From: Ga0077527 sp964606765
GTDB lineage: Bacteria > Pseudomonadota > Gammaproteobacteria > Burkholderiales > SG8-41
Direction of reading: 5' to 3'
NCBI GenBank assembly: GCA_964606765.1
Contig: CAZSIR010000028.1
Location: forward strand, 1 to 25,938
DNA length: 25,938 bases
In this document: piece after piece, positions 1 to 8,348 of the stretch
How the letters are laid out: each line of letters starts with the position of its first letter
Position numbering within the stretch: the stretch's first letter is position 1
Notes under the pieces: generated by a model
What the model saw: only the letters and a program-made list of their open reading frames with translations
The model's database searches: none
Told to the model about the DNA's origin: nothing
Translations under genes and position numbers: made by a program

Positions 1-1
1 C

Positions 2-1036
2 ATGAAAGCCATGCTGCTGAAAGGGAAAAATCAGCCACTTGTACTGGACACGGTGCCGGATCCGGTGCCGGGTCCGGGCGAAGCCGTGGCCCGTGTGCTC
101 GCCTGCGGCGCAGGACTCACCGTGCATCATGCCCGTGCCGGTCGTGTGCCTATTCAGTATCCGCGCATCCTCGGCCATGAAATCACTGCGGAAATTGTCG
201 CCACCGGTGCCGGTGTCAGCGGTCTCAAGACCGGCGATGCAGTGACCGCCTATTTTTACCTGACCTGCGGACATTGTTACTGGTGCCGCATCAACCGTGA
301 AACCCTGTGCGACAACTTCAAGGGGTTTGTCGGCCGCGAGATCGATGGGGGTTACGCCGAATACATCAAGCTGCCGGCGGCGAATTTCATCAAACTGCCC
401 GAGGGCATGGACTGGAAAAGACATCCCGCCGAAATCGGCGTGATTTGCGATGCCATCGCCACACCGCTGAAGGTCACGCGCAAGGCACGGGTCACCCCCA
501 CCGACACCGTGGCCGTGATCGGTGCCGGCGGCGGGCTGGGCGTACACATGCTGATGGTGTCGCGCTGGGCGCATGCGCGCAAAGTCATTGCCGTGGATAC
601 CCAGGCGGCGAAATTTGAAACCTGCCTCAAGTCCGGCGCCGACGCGGTCATTGACGCTTCCGACGGCAGGGTCAGCCAGCAACTGCAGGAAATGACTGCA
701 GGACGGGGTGTGGATGTGGTGTTCGATTTTATCTGCACCAAACAGAGCATCGAATCCGCCGTTGGCGGGCTCAACAAGGGCGGCCGGCTGGTGCTGCTGG
801 CGGGCAACGGCGAGCGTTTTGACGCCGACGGCCCGGCGATCATGCGCAAGGAAATTGAAGTGATGGGCAGCCGTTATGCGACGAAACAGGAGGTCATCGA
901 ATCCCTGGAGCTGGTGGCGCGCGGGGATCTGTGGCCGCTGGTGACCGAAAAGCGGCCATATGCCGAGGCTGAAGCCATCCACCGGCAATTGGACAAGGGC
1001 TCCATTTCGGGGCGCGCGGCGCTGCTGATGCCCTGA
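2..1036 (+). CDS. Zinc-dependent alcohol dehydrogenase (MDR superfamily)
   Basis: A 344-residue cytoplasmic medium-chain dehydrogenase that would oxidise an alcohol, or reduce an aldehyde or ketone, with NAD(P). Catalytic-zinc ligands are visible at Cys35 and in the GHE motif (His59, Glu60), with Cys149/Asp150 as the likely further ligand. The four structural-zinc cysteines are Cys89, Cys92, Cys95 and Cys103 in the usual C-x2-C-x2-C-x7-C spacing. The Rossmann nucleotide loop GAGGGLG lies at 174-180, and the length is normal for the family. The ATG lies at the second base of the window, so its ribosome site and any operon partners upstream are out of view. The substrate is unknown. The family call is firm; a role in the downstream catabolic island is only a guess, because the HD-GYP gene and a minus-strand pair lie between. 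Confidence 0.93.
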   Translation: MKAMLLKGKNQPLVLDTVPDPVPGPGEAVARVLACGAGLTVHHARAGRVPIQYPRILGHEITAEIVATGAGVSGLKTGDAVTAYFYLTCGHCYWCRINRETLCDNFKGFVGREIDGGYAEYIKLPAANFIKLPEGMDWKRHPAEIGVICDAIATPLKVTRKARVTPTDTVAVIGAGGGLGVHMLMVSRWAHARKVIAVDTQAAKFETCLKSGADAVIDASDGRVSQQLQEMTAGRGVDVVFDFICTKQSIESAVGGLNKGGRLVLLAGNGERFDADGPAIMRKEIEVMGSRYATKQEVIESLELVARGDLWPLVTEKRPYAEAEAIHRQLDKGSISGRAALLMP

Positions 1037-1173
1037 TGCCGGCACGGCGCGGCCAGCCGTTCCCGATTTGACAATGTCATGATGTGGTCGCTGCCGCCAA
1101 TGTTTCAGAAGAACAGTGACGTACCCGCCATCCGGGGTAATAATCATGGCTGCCCGCTCGCTGGAATTCCGCC
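1037..1173 (+). promoter_or_regulatory. Intergenic region with weak promoter candidate
   Basis: This is the 137-bp gap before the HD-GYP gene. TAATAAT at 1138-1144 resembles a -10 box, with GTGACG at 1116-1121 as a poor -35 (16-bp spacer); a start about 25 bases before the ATG would follow. A perfect TTGACA at 1068-1073 has no matching -10 at normal spacing. No clear terminator for the dehydrogenase was seen. Confidence 0.25.
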
Positions 1174-4104
1174 ATGAAAATCCGTGTCCCGCTGCATGTC
1201 CACATTGCAGTTTTGTTCGTGATACTGATTCTGGCGGTCGGCGGACTGCTTTCCGGCGTCGGCTACAAACTGTCGCGCGAAATGCTCGAGTCTTCCGCCG
1301 ACGATCTGAGCTGGCGCATCAGCAACGAGACGCTGCGCGAACTCGGTGCCGCCATCACTCCCGCCGAAATGGCGGTGAACATGCTGGCTTACAGTCCGAT
1401 CAACATCACCACCAGCCTGTCCCTGCGCACCGAACAGCTGGGCATGGTGCGCGAAGTTCTGCACAGTTCAGAGGCGTTGTCTTCGATTTATTTCGGCTAT
1501 GAAAACGGCGATTTCTTTTTCCTGCGCCGCATACGCAATGACACCGAGCGTGCCGCAATGAAAGCGCCGGAGGAAACGCATTACGTGGTGCAGAGCATCG
1601 AGCGCGGCAGTGGCGACAATGCCCGCGGCACCTACCTTTATCTCAGCAGGGAACTGGAGATACTGCGTCGTGACAACATGCCGGAATACCCGGCATCCTA
1701 TGATCCGCGCAGCCGCGGCTGGTACAGGGATGCAATGGGGGCAAAGGAGCAGATCAAGACTGCGCCCTACCTGTTTTTTTCCAATCGCAAGGTGGGCATG
1801 ACGCTGGCAGTGCGCAGCCAGACCGGCATGAGCGTGGTCGGCGCCGATATTCTGCTGGAAACCCTCAGCACCGCCATGGCCCGGCAGAAAGTCACGCCCG
1901 GCAGCCAGCTGGCACTGGTGAATGCCGAGGGCAATGTGCTTGCACACGAAAACGTCGACAGGCTGGTGAGCGTTGCAGACACGCCGGATGCGCGACCGAT
2001 GCTGACCCATGTGTCGAAGCTGGATGTTCCGGCCCTGCCCCTGCTGGCGGAGCAGCTGAAGCGCATGAAGGCGGGTGAGCGCTTCCGTTCGCGGATGCAA
2101 CTGCATGGCGGCGACTGGCTGGTCAACATCAGCCCGGTCACGCTGGAAGGGGCGCCGCCGCTGTGGCTGATCAACGCCATACCGGAAAATGAGCTGCTTG
2201 CCGCAGCAAAGAAAATGCGCTCGACGTCACTGCTGCTGATTTCACTGATCATCGCCATTGCGATTCCGGCAACGTGGTTTGCTGCGCGCGCCATCGCCCG
2301 CCCGCTGCGCTCGTTGACCCGCCACGCCGATGCCATCCGCCATTTCGAGTTTTCCCACCCGGTCAGGGCACGTTCCATCGTCGAGGAATTTGACGCACTT
2401 GCCACCACCATGGACGGCATGAAACGCACCATCCGCCGTTTTCTTGAACTCACCGCGGCGGTGGCCGAGGAAGAGGATTTCGAACGCCTGCTGCCGATGC
2501 TGCTGGGTGAAACCATGGCGGCAGCGGATGCCGATGCGGGAGTGCTGTATCTGGTCAGCGATACGCGCCTGTCACCGGCGGCGGCAAGACTCGGTGACGG
2601 CAGCGATGTGGTGGAAGGTCTGCCCCGCATCTACATGACCAGCGCCGGACCGTTGCTGGGCGGCGTTGTGCAGGAGGACGAAGCTCGCGCTGCCGAGCTG
2701 CAGGCCGCAGATTGGGCCGGAATGGGGCTGGGCGAACCGTTTGCCGGAATCGGCGCCAAGTATGGCGTTGCCGTGCCCCTGCGCAACCGCAAGGAGCAGC
2801 TGGTGGGCGTCATGCTGCTGCTGCGGCGCACACCGATCGAGGATGCCCAGCTGTCGTTCGTCAAGGCCTTGTCCGGATCAGCGGCAAGTTCCCTCGAAAC
2901 CCGCGAGTTGATCAAGGCGCAGAAAGAACTTTTTGAGGCTTTTATCCAGATGATTGCCGGTGCGATTGACGCCAAGAGTCCCTATACCGGCGGCCACTGC
3001 GCCCGCGTGCCGGAGCTGACCAAGATGCTGGCGCGCGCGGCCTGCGCCGAAACCAGCGGCCCGTTCAGGGATTTCCAGCTGGACGAGGATGAATGGGAGG
3101 AGGTGCATGTCGCAGCCTGGCTGCATGACTGCGGCAAGGTCACCACGCCGGAGTATGTCGTCGACAAGGCGACCAAGCTCGAAACCATCTACGATCGCAT
3201 TCACGAAGTACGCATGCGCTTCGAGGTCCTCAAGCGTGACGCCGAGATCGCCTGCCTCAGGGCGGTGGCTGCCGGCGAACCGGATGCCGCGGCCCATCAA
3301 CGGCTGGTGGCGGAACTGAAGCAGCTGGATGACGACTTTGCCTTCATTGCCACTTGCAACGAAGGCGGTGAATTCATGGCGCCGGAAAAAGTCGAACGGC
3401 TGAAGCAGATCGCGCAGCGCAAGTGGATACGCACGCTGGATGACCGTATTGGCATCGCGCACGAGGAAAAAACCCGCAAGGAACGCGTGCCGGCCGCCGC
3501 CCTGCCGGTGGCCGAGCCCCTGCTGGCGGACAAGCCCGAGCATGTTTTTGAGCGCCGTGAACAGGATCGCATGCCGGAGGCCAATCCCTGGGGTTTCCGC
3601 GTGCAGGTGCCCGAAAAGCTCTACAACAAGGGCGAGCTCTACAACCTGGCGGTGGCACGCGGTACCCTGTCAGAGGAGGAGCGTTTCAAGATCAATGAGC
3701 ACATGATCCAGACCATCAAGATGCTGACGCAACTGCCGTTCCCGAAACACCTGCGCAATGTGGCGGAGATTGCCGGCGGCCATCACGAGAAAATGGACGG
3801 CACCGGCTATCCGAGAAGGCTCAAAAAGGACGACATGAGCCCGGTGGCGCGGATGATGTCCATCGCCGACATTTTCGAGGCCCTGACGGCCGCCGACCGC
3901 CCGTACAAAAAGGGCAAAACGCTCTCGGAATCGATCAAGATCATGTCTTTCATGAAAAAGGACCAGCACATCGACCCCGAACTGTTCGACCTGTTCCTGC
4001 GCTCCGGGATTTACCTTGAATATGCGCAGAAATTCATGAGGCCGGAGCAGATAGACGCCGTGGATATCAAGCAGTATCTGTCAGCGCCGGCCGTGACCGC
4101 CTGA
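1174..4104 (+). CDS. dCache-HAMP-GAF-HD-GYP membrane protein, probable c-di-GMP phosphodiesterase
   Basis: A 976-residue inner-membrane sensor predicted to hydrolyse cyclic di-GMP. In order: transmembrane helix about 9-28; periplasmic dCache-type sensor about 35-345 with the DPRSRGWY signature at 177-184; second helix about 353-370; HAMP about 371-425; GAF-like domain about 430-590; HD-GYP domain from about 590. Catalytic motifs look intact: GGHCARV, the HD dyad at His651-Asp652 (HDCGK), HHEKMDGTGYP at 870-880, and IADIFEALT...RPYK after it. The HD dyad and the HHE motif are about 219 residues apart, against some 60-65 in minimal HD-GYP domains, so a charged, largely helical insert of about 150 residues sits in the catalytic domain. 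The periplasmic ligand is unknown. The gene stands alone and converges on a minus-strand hydrolase 16 bases beyond its stop. Confidence 0.93.
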   Translation: MKIRVPLHVHIAVLFVILILAVGGLLSGVGYKLSREMLESSADDLSWRISNETLRELGAAITPAEMAVNMLAYSPINITTSLSLRTEQLGMVREVLHSSEALSSIYFGYENGDFFFLRRIRNDTERAAMKAPEETHYVVQSIERGSGDNARGTYLYLSRELEILRRDNMPEYPASYDPRSRGWYRDAMGAKEQIKTAPYLFFSNRKVGMTLAVRSQTGMSVVGADILLETLSTAMARQKVTPGSQLALVNAEGNVLAHENVDRLVSVADTPDARPMLTHVSKLDVPALPLLAEQLKRMKAGERFRSRMQLHGGDWLVNISPVTLEGAPPLWLINAIPENELLAAAKKMRSTSLLLISLIIAIAIPATWFAARAIARPLRSLTRHADAIRHFEFSHPVRARSIVEEFDALATTMDGMKRTIRRFLELTAAVAEEEDFERLLPMLLGETMAAADADAGVLYLVSDTRLSPAAARLGDGSDVVEGLPRIYMTSAGPLLGGVVQEDEARAAELQAADWAGMGLGEPFAGIGAKYGVAVPLRNRKEQLVGVMLLLRRTPIEDAQLSFVKALSGSAASSLETRELIKAQKELFEAFIQMIAGAIDAKSPYTGGHCARVPELTKMLARAACAETSGPFRDFQLDEDEWEEVHVAAWLHDCGKVTTPEYVVDKATKLETIYDRIHEVRMRFEVLKRDAEIACLRAVAAGEPDAAAHQRLVAELKQLDDDFAFIATCNEGGEFMAPEKVERLKQIAQRKWIRTLDDRIGIAHEEKTRKERVPAAALPVAEPLLADKPEHVFERREQDRMPEANPWGFRVQVPEKLYNKGELYNLAVARGTLSEEERFKINEHMIQTIKMLTQLPFPKHLRNVAEIAGGHHEKMDGTGYPRRLKKDDMSPVARMMSIADIFEALTAADRPYKKGKTLSESIKIMSFMKKDQHIDPELFDLFLRSGIYLEYAQKFMRPEQIDAVDIKQYLSAPAVTA

Positions 4105-4120
4105 TCAGGGGACGTGGCGT

Positions 4121-5059
4121 TCAGCGCCCGGAGGCGGTTTTTGCGGATGCAGCGATAAATCCGTCCAGCAGCGCGTTGAATCTCTCCGGCTCATCTGCGA
4201 ACAGCGCGTGGCCGGCTTTGTCGAATATTTCGATCCGGGTCGCGGGACGCTGCCGTTTCAGGTTTTTTGCCTGAGCCGCGAACTGGGCGCTGACGGCGTA
4301 GAGCAATGGCTTCGGGAAAGCGCGGGTGATATCGCGCCAGTGTGTCCGTGGTACGCCCCGGGGAAAAACAGACAGGCTGTCCTCCAGCGGCATGCGCAAG
4401 GCGGCCGCGGTCAGCGCTTCAATTTCGGCGCTGCTGCGGGTTGCACCAAAAATGCCCTGCATGAAGTCGGCGATGGCCGCGCGACGATCCTGCTTCAGTG
4501 CATCGCGGAACGCCGTGCTCGACGGCGGTTCGGGATCCTCGCCGACCGAACTGTCGACCAGCACCAGCGCCTCGACAGCCGAATGACCGTGGCGATGGAT
4601 GTACTCGAGGGCTTCCAGCGCACCGAGTGACCAGCCCACCAGCACGACGCGGGGATAGCGCGCGACAAATTCGCCGATGTCCTCTGCACGCCGTTCAATG
4701 GTATAGCCCCCGCCGGGAACTTCGGATTCGCCCTGGCCGCGGGGATCAAGTGCAGCCACACAGTACTTTTCACCGAGCGCAAGCAGCTGTGACCGCCACA
4801 CTGCCGCCGGCATTGACCAGCCCGGCACGAGGGCTATGACCGGAGATCCGGCATCTGCTGCGCTTTTTCCACAGGGATGGCTTTCCAGCGCATGCAGTTT
4901 CACGCCATCGCCGGTGGTGAAACGCACGCTGTGGATTTCGCTGCTGGGTGTCGGGTCCATGGCTGAGGCTGCGCCGGCGTGGGAAATGGCCAAGACCGGC
5001 AGCAACCCGGCCCATGCCAGCATCGCGATCGTTTCAAATAGCCGGGCGCTAGCGGGCAT
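4121..5059 (-). CDS. Exported alpha/beta hydrolase
   Basis: A 312-residue alpha/beta-hydrolase-fold protein with an N-terminal signal peptide (hydrophobic stretch about 11-25, cleavage probably after ...GAASA near 33). The nucleophile elbow is GWSLG with Ser144, and the catalytic His is probably His284 in KAGHALFADEPERF. DPRGQGES at 105-112 is typical of the fold. The acid residue is not obvious at its usual place (AVSAQF), so Asp169 (LVDSS) may serve. I chose the ATG at 5059: it gives a clean signal peptide and overlaps the end of the upstream gene by 11 bases, which suggests translational coupling. A TTG at 5098 in the same frame would add 13 residues ahead of the signal and is less likely. 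Substrate unknown; an ester or lactone is plausible. Confidence 0.85.
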   Translation of the reverse strand: MPASARLFETIAMLAWAGLLPVLAISHAGAASAMDPTPSSEIHSVRFTTGDGVKLHALESHPCGKSAADAGSPVIALVPGWSMPAAVWRSQLLALGEKYCVAALDPRGQGESEVPGGGYTIERRAEDIGEFVARYPRVVLVGWSLGALEALEYIHRHGHSAVEALVLVDSSVGEDPEPPSSTAFRDALKQDRRAAIADFMQGIFGATRSSAEIEALTAAALRMPLEDSLSVFPRGVPRTHWRDITRAFPKPLLYAVSAQFAAQAKNLKRQRPATRIEIFDKAGHALFADEPERFNALLDGFIAASAKTASGR

Positions 5060-6233
5060 CCGGCCGAAACGATGGTGAGGCAGGCATGCGGCGGCCAATC
5101 ATCAGGCTCGAATAATTCTGCGCACGGTCGCGCTGGTAGCCGAATCGGAAGGGCAGGGCAGCGGGCTTGCCTGCGGCATAGGCATCAGCCAGGGCGCGCT
5201 GGTACTTGTTGGCAAAAGGTTCGATCGGAATGCCGTAACTGCCGTAAACGCGCATTTGCCAGCCATGCTTGAGCAGCGTGGCATACGGCAGACCGGTGTC
5301 GTCCTGCAGCAGGAATGTACTGGCTTCGAGCAGGGTTTCGCGGATGCGCTGGAACTCGGTGATGTGCAGCAGGTAGGAGGCGGACTTGATCAGCGTCGTG
5401 GTTGGCGCCAGTTTGCCCAGATACTCGGAAAACTGCGGGTAGTCGGCCAGGCCCTGATTTGAGGCGTCAAGGGAAAAATAGATCAGGCGTTTGGTTTTGG
5501 CCGATCCCGGGCCGCGGAAATCGATGGTTACGCCATTCAGATCATGCTTGCGGCCTTTGACCTGCGGCAGCGGCGAAGGACCGGTGGCGACGACCTTCGC
5601 GCCAGCCAGCGCCATCGACATCATCAGGACAGGCAGCATGCCGTGCAGCTGGCTGCTCCTGAAATCCTTGTGCATGGTGGTGGTGACAAAGTAGTTGCGC
5701 ACGAACAGGTTGATCATGGCGCGGCGTGTTTCGGTCAGTAACTTGGCGAATTCCGCGGGCGCCATCTGCAGCGGATCGGGAACGGTACCCACCGGTTCCA
5801 GTCCGAAAAAAACAAAGGTGTCGCAGTCGGCAAACAGCGTCCAGGCATTGAGAAAATCAGGGCCGCTGAAGGGATAGAGCAGCGTCTGGCTGACGGGGCA
5901 TTGTGCCGGGAGCACGGCATTGCGCCAGTTTTTCATCGCCGCCAGCTGCCCGTCGCGCGCCTGTCCCCAGGATTTCTGCAGGGCCTTGCTGTGGTCCTGC
6001 CATGCACGCGTTGCGGCAAGTTCGGCATGCACCGGGTCGGGTTCAAGTCCGGCGAGCAGGCGCACGACCGAATCCAGCTGCTGCTGCGGAGCTTCGCGGA
6101 TCGGGCCTGTGGCGGGGCTTGCGGCAAAAACAGCGCCTGCCGCGCAAGCCGTGAAAAGCGCGCAGGCCAGGTCAAGCAGGCCACGTGGCCCGCTTCGCCC
6201 GGACGCAAGCGGTTTTTCCAGGAATTTTTTCAT
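5049..6233 (-). CDS. Secreted protein of unknown function
   Basis: A 394-residue protein that I cannot assign to a named family. It starts with a basic N-terminus and a hydrophobic segment (LLDLACALFTACAAG) ending in an AVFA-A site, so it should be exported to the periplasm. Visible features in the mature part are LYPFSGPDFLNAW, then an aromatic stretch DTFVFFGLEPVG, a segment LPVLMMSMALAGA that could be a buried helix, and a C-terminal part rich in aromatic and charged residues. There is no recognisable catalytic motif. The ATG at 6233 is preferred over a TTG one codon upstream; no clear Shine-Dalgarno sequence precedes it. Its stop overlaps the start of the exported hydrolase, so the two are probably made together and act in the same compartment. 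Confidence 0.75.
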   Translation of the reverse strand: MKKFLEKPLASGRSGPRGLLDLACALFTACAAGAVFAASPATGPIREAPQQQLDSVVRLLAGLEPDPVHAELAATRAWQDHSKALQKSWGQARDGQLAAMKNWRNAVLPAQCPVSQTLLYPFSGPDFLNAWTLFADCDTFVFFGLEPVGTVPDPLQMAPAEFAKLLTETRRAMINLFVRNYFVTTTMHKDFRSSQLHGMLPVLMMSMALAGAKVVATGPSPLPQVKGRKHDLNGVTIDFRGPGSAKTKRLIYFSLDASNQGLADYPQFSEYLGKLAPTTTLIKSASYLLHITEFQRIRETLLEASTFLLQDDTGLPYATLLKHGWQMRVYGSYGIPIEPFANKYQRALADAYAAGKPAALPFRFGYQRDRAQNYSSLMIGRRMPASPSFRPDAR

Positions 6234-6236
6234 CAA

Positions 6237-6542
6237 AACAGTTTAACAGCATGCATGTAACTGTCATACGTGGATGAACGGCGACGGCGGGATGAATTGC
6301 GCGGCCGGTGCGGTCGCGATGCGGTGCCCACGATATGTACTGCAAAGACCTCCGCAGCAAGCTTGCACCTATAATTCAGCCTGAGGGCCGCCAGTCGCAA
6401 GTCTTGAAGTCGCAGGGCTTGATCCTGAACGACGGCTTGATTTTTCCCCTCTGCTCCAGCTGCGCATCCTCCCGGGTCCCGCGTATTTCAGGCGACCGTC
6501 AGGCCGGCTTTGATTCATCCGCATTTGAAGAAAGGTTTACCC
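6237..6542. promoter_or_regulatory. Divergent intergenic region with TATAAT box and tandem repeats
   Basis: About 306 bp separate the minus-strand secreted protein from the first Bug gene. On the plus strand a perfect TATAAT lies at 6370-6375 without a convincing -35 box. It would imply a leader of about 160 bases. Downstream of it are two adjacent 15-bp repeats, AGTCGCAAGTCTTGA (6393-6407) and AGTCGCAGGGCTTGA (6408-6422), identical at 13 of 15 positions, then a partial third ending GGCTTGA at 6440. A pyrimidine tract follows (about 6440-6460). No promoter for the minus-strand gene was recognised. Confidence 0.35.
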
Positions 6543-7511
6543 ATGAAAAAATCCCTGTTTGCCCTGTCAGTGCTGTTTGGCGCGAGCCTGGCCTCTGCCG
6601 CCGATGCCCAGACTTATCCTGACAAGGCCGTGCGGGTCGTCGTGCCGTTCCCGGCCGGCGGCGCCGCCGACATCGTGGCACGTCATTTCACCACGCGACT
6701 TTCTGTTTTCATTGGCCAGCAGATCGTGGTTGATAACCGGGGTGGCGCGGGGGGCGCCATCGGGGCCGACAACATCGCGCGTTCTGCAGCGGATGGATAC
6801 AGCCTTCTTTTTGCATCATCCAGCGTACTGTCGATCAATCCGCATCTGGGCGCCAAAGAACCTTACAACGTGCTGAAAAGCTTCACGCCCATCGTCAAAA
6901 TCGGCGATGCGCCGAACGTACTGACCGTGCATCCCTCGGTGCCGGCAAAAACGGTGAAAGAGCTGATTGCAATAGCGAAGGTCAAGCCTGACGCGCTGGC
7001 CTATGCCTCCAACGGTGCCGGCACGCTGAGTCACTTGACGGGCGAACTGTTTTCACAGCGCGCCGGGGTCAAAATGCTGCACGTGCCGTACAAGGGTGCC
7101 GCGCCGGCTACCATCGACACCGTTGCCGGCAATGTCTCGGTGCTGTTTGCCGCGTACCCCAGCGTCTCCGCGCAGATGCGCGCCGGGCGGCTGAAAGCGC
7201 TGGCCGTCACCAGTGCCAAACGCATTGCCATCGCTCCTGAACTGCCGACAATCGCCGAAGCGGCCCTCAAGGATTTCGAATCCACGCAGTGGTGGGGCCT
7301 GTACGGCCCGGCGGGCCTGCCGCAGGCTATTGTTGAAAAACTTAATGCCGCAGGGAACAAGGTGCTGGCCACCGACGACATCAAGAAGGCGCTGGCTCTG
7401 GATGGCGCCGAGCCATCCGGCGGGACCCCGGCCGCACTTGCGGCGTACCACAAGGCGGATTACGACAAGTGGGGCGCCGTGATCACCAAGGCCGGCCTCA
7501 AAGGCAATTAA
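6543..7511 (+). CDS. Bug/TctC-family solute-binding protein 1
   Basis: A 322-residue periplasmic binding protein of the tripartite tricarboxylate transporter (Bug) family, which captures carboxylates or similar small molecules. The signal peptide is about 1-22 (cut before QTYPDKAVR). Family landmarks follow: VVVPFPAGGAADIVAR, VVDNRGGAGGAIGAD, DGYSLLFAS, VPYKGAAPA and ELPTIAEA. I chose the ATG at 6543, which has AAAGG at 6531-6535 seven bases upstream and gives a proper signal peptide; an in-frame TTG at 6510 is rejected. It is the first gene of the plus-strand island and is followed after 26 bases by a hydrolase gene. No TctA or TctB subunit lies nearby. Ligand unknown. Confidence 0.93.
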   Translation: MKKSLFALSVLFGASLASAADAQTYPDKAVRVVVPFPAGGAADIVARHFTTRLSVFIGQQIVVDNRGGAGGAIGADNIARSAADGYSLLFASSSVLSINPHLGAKEPYNVLKSFTPIVKIGDAPNVLTVHPSVPAKTVKELIAIAKVKPDALAYASNGAGTLSHLTGELFSQRAGVKMLHVPYKGAAPATIDTVAGNVSVLFAAYPSVSAQMRAGRLKALAVTSAKRIAIAPELPTIAEAALKDFESTQWWGLYGPAGLPQAIVEKLNAAGNKVLATDDIKKALALDGAEPSGGTPAALAAYHKADYDKWGAVITKAGLKGN

Positions 7512-7537
7512 GCGCAAGGACTCCACCGGGACTGCAC

Positions 7538-8347
7538 ATGCCGAATTTCAAACTGCCGGACTGCGGGCTGTTTTACCGCGTTGATGATTTCACCGACCCC
7601 TGGACCAAACCCGAAACCGTGCTGATGCTGCATGGCAATGCCGAAAGCAGCCTGTCCTGGTATGCCTGGGTGCCGGTGCTGGCCCGGCACTATCGCGTCG
7701 TGCGCCCCGACATGCGCGGCTACGGCCAGTCGACGCCGATGCCGCGCGAGTACGAATGGACCTTCGACAAGCTGATCGACGATTACTGCCGGCTGATGGA
7801 CAGCCTGAAGATCGAGCGTTTTCATCTGGTCGCGGCAAAAATCGGCGGTGCCGTGGCAAGGGTGTTTGCCGCCCGCCGCCCGGAGCGCGTGCTGTCGCTG
7901 ACCGTCGTCGGCACGCCGCAGGCGAAACGGCCCGGCGCCGAACTGATACCGGCGCTGATCGAGGAATACGAGACCAAGGGCGCCGAGCACTGGGCGCGGC
8001 GCACGATGGACGGACGGCTCGGCGAACATTTCCCGGCGGAAGGCGTGGAGTGGTGGACCCAATTCATGGGCCGTGCGCCGGTGTCCTCGCTGATCGGATT
8101 CAACCGCGGCATCAATTACGCCGACATCAGTGCCGAGCTGCCGAAGATCCAATGCCCGACTTTGGTGATCACCACTGAAGAAAGCGGCCTCGGCACCGTC
8201 GAGCGCACGCGTGAATGGCAGCAGCAGATTGCCGATTCACGCCTGCTGGTGCTGCCCGGCAAGTCGTACCACGTGGCAGCCAGTGATGCCGAAGCCTGCG
8301 CGCAGGCGACGCTCGATTTCATCCGCAAAAACCCCCGCAAGGCCTGA
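7538..8347 (+). CDS. Alpha/beta-hydrolase-fold protein with lysine at the nucleophile position
   Basis: A 269-residue cytoplasmic protein (no signal peptide) with the alpha/beta-hydrolase fold: oxyanion-loop motif LMLHGNAES, RPDMRGYGQS after strand 4, and a C-terminal LPGKSYHVA with His245 at the catalytic-His position. The nucleophile elbow, normally G-x-S-x-G, reads A-A-K-I-G-G (residues 99-104), so Lys101 stands where serine should be. The acid position reads TEESG. It therefore may not be an ordinary serine esterase or lactonase. I start at the ATG at 7538, which gives the standard N-terminus; the Shine-Dalgarno sequence is weak. Its stop lies one base before the ATG of SDR1, so the two are coupled. 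Fold assignment is firm; activity is unknown. Confidence 0.88.
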   Translation: MPNFKLPDCGLFYRVDDFTDPWTKPETVLMLHGNAESSLSWYAWVPVLARHYRVVRPDMRGYGQSTPMPREYEWTFDKLIDDYCRLMDSLKIERFHLVAAKIGGAVARVFAARRPERVLSLTVVGTPQAKRPGAELIPALIEEYETKGAEHWARRTMDGRLGEHFPAEGVEWWTQFMGRAPVSSLIGFNRGINYADISAELPKIQCPTLVITTEESGLGTVERTREWQQQIADSRLLVLPGKSYHVAASDAEACAQATLDFIRKNPRKA

Positions 8348-8348
8348 C

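Noticed and set aside
5060..5098. TTG start adding 13 residues to the exported hydrolase
   Set aside because: It would put a non-hydrophobic extension before the signal peptide; the ATG at 5059 is better.
6510..6542. TTG start adding 11 residues to Bug1
   Set aside because: The ATG at 6543 has a well-placed ribosome site and begins the signal peptide directly.
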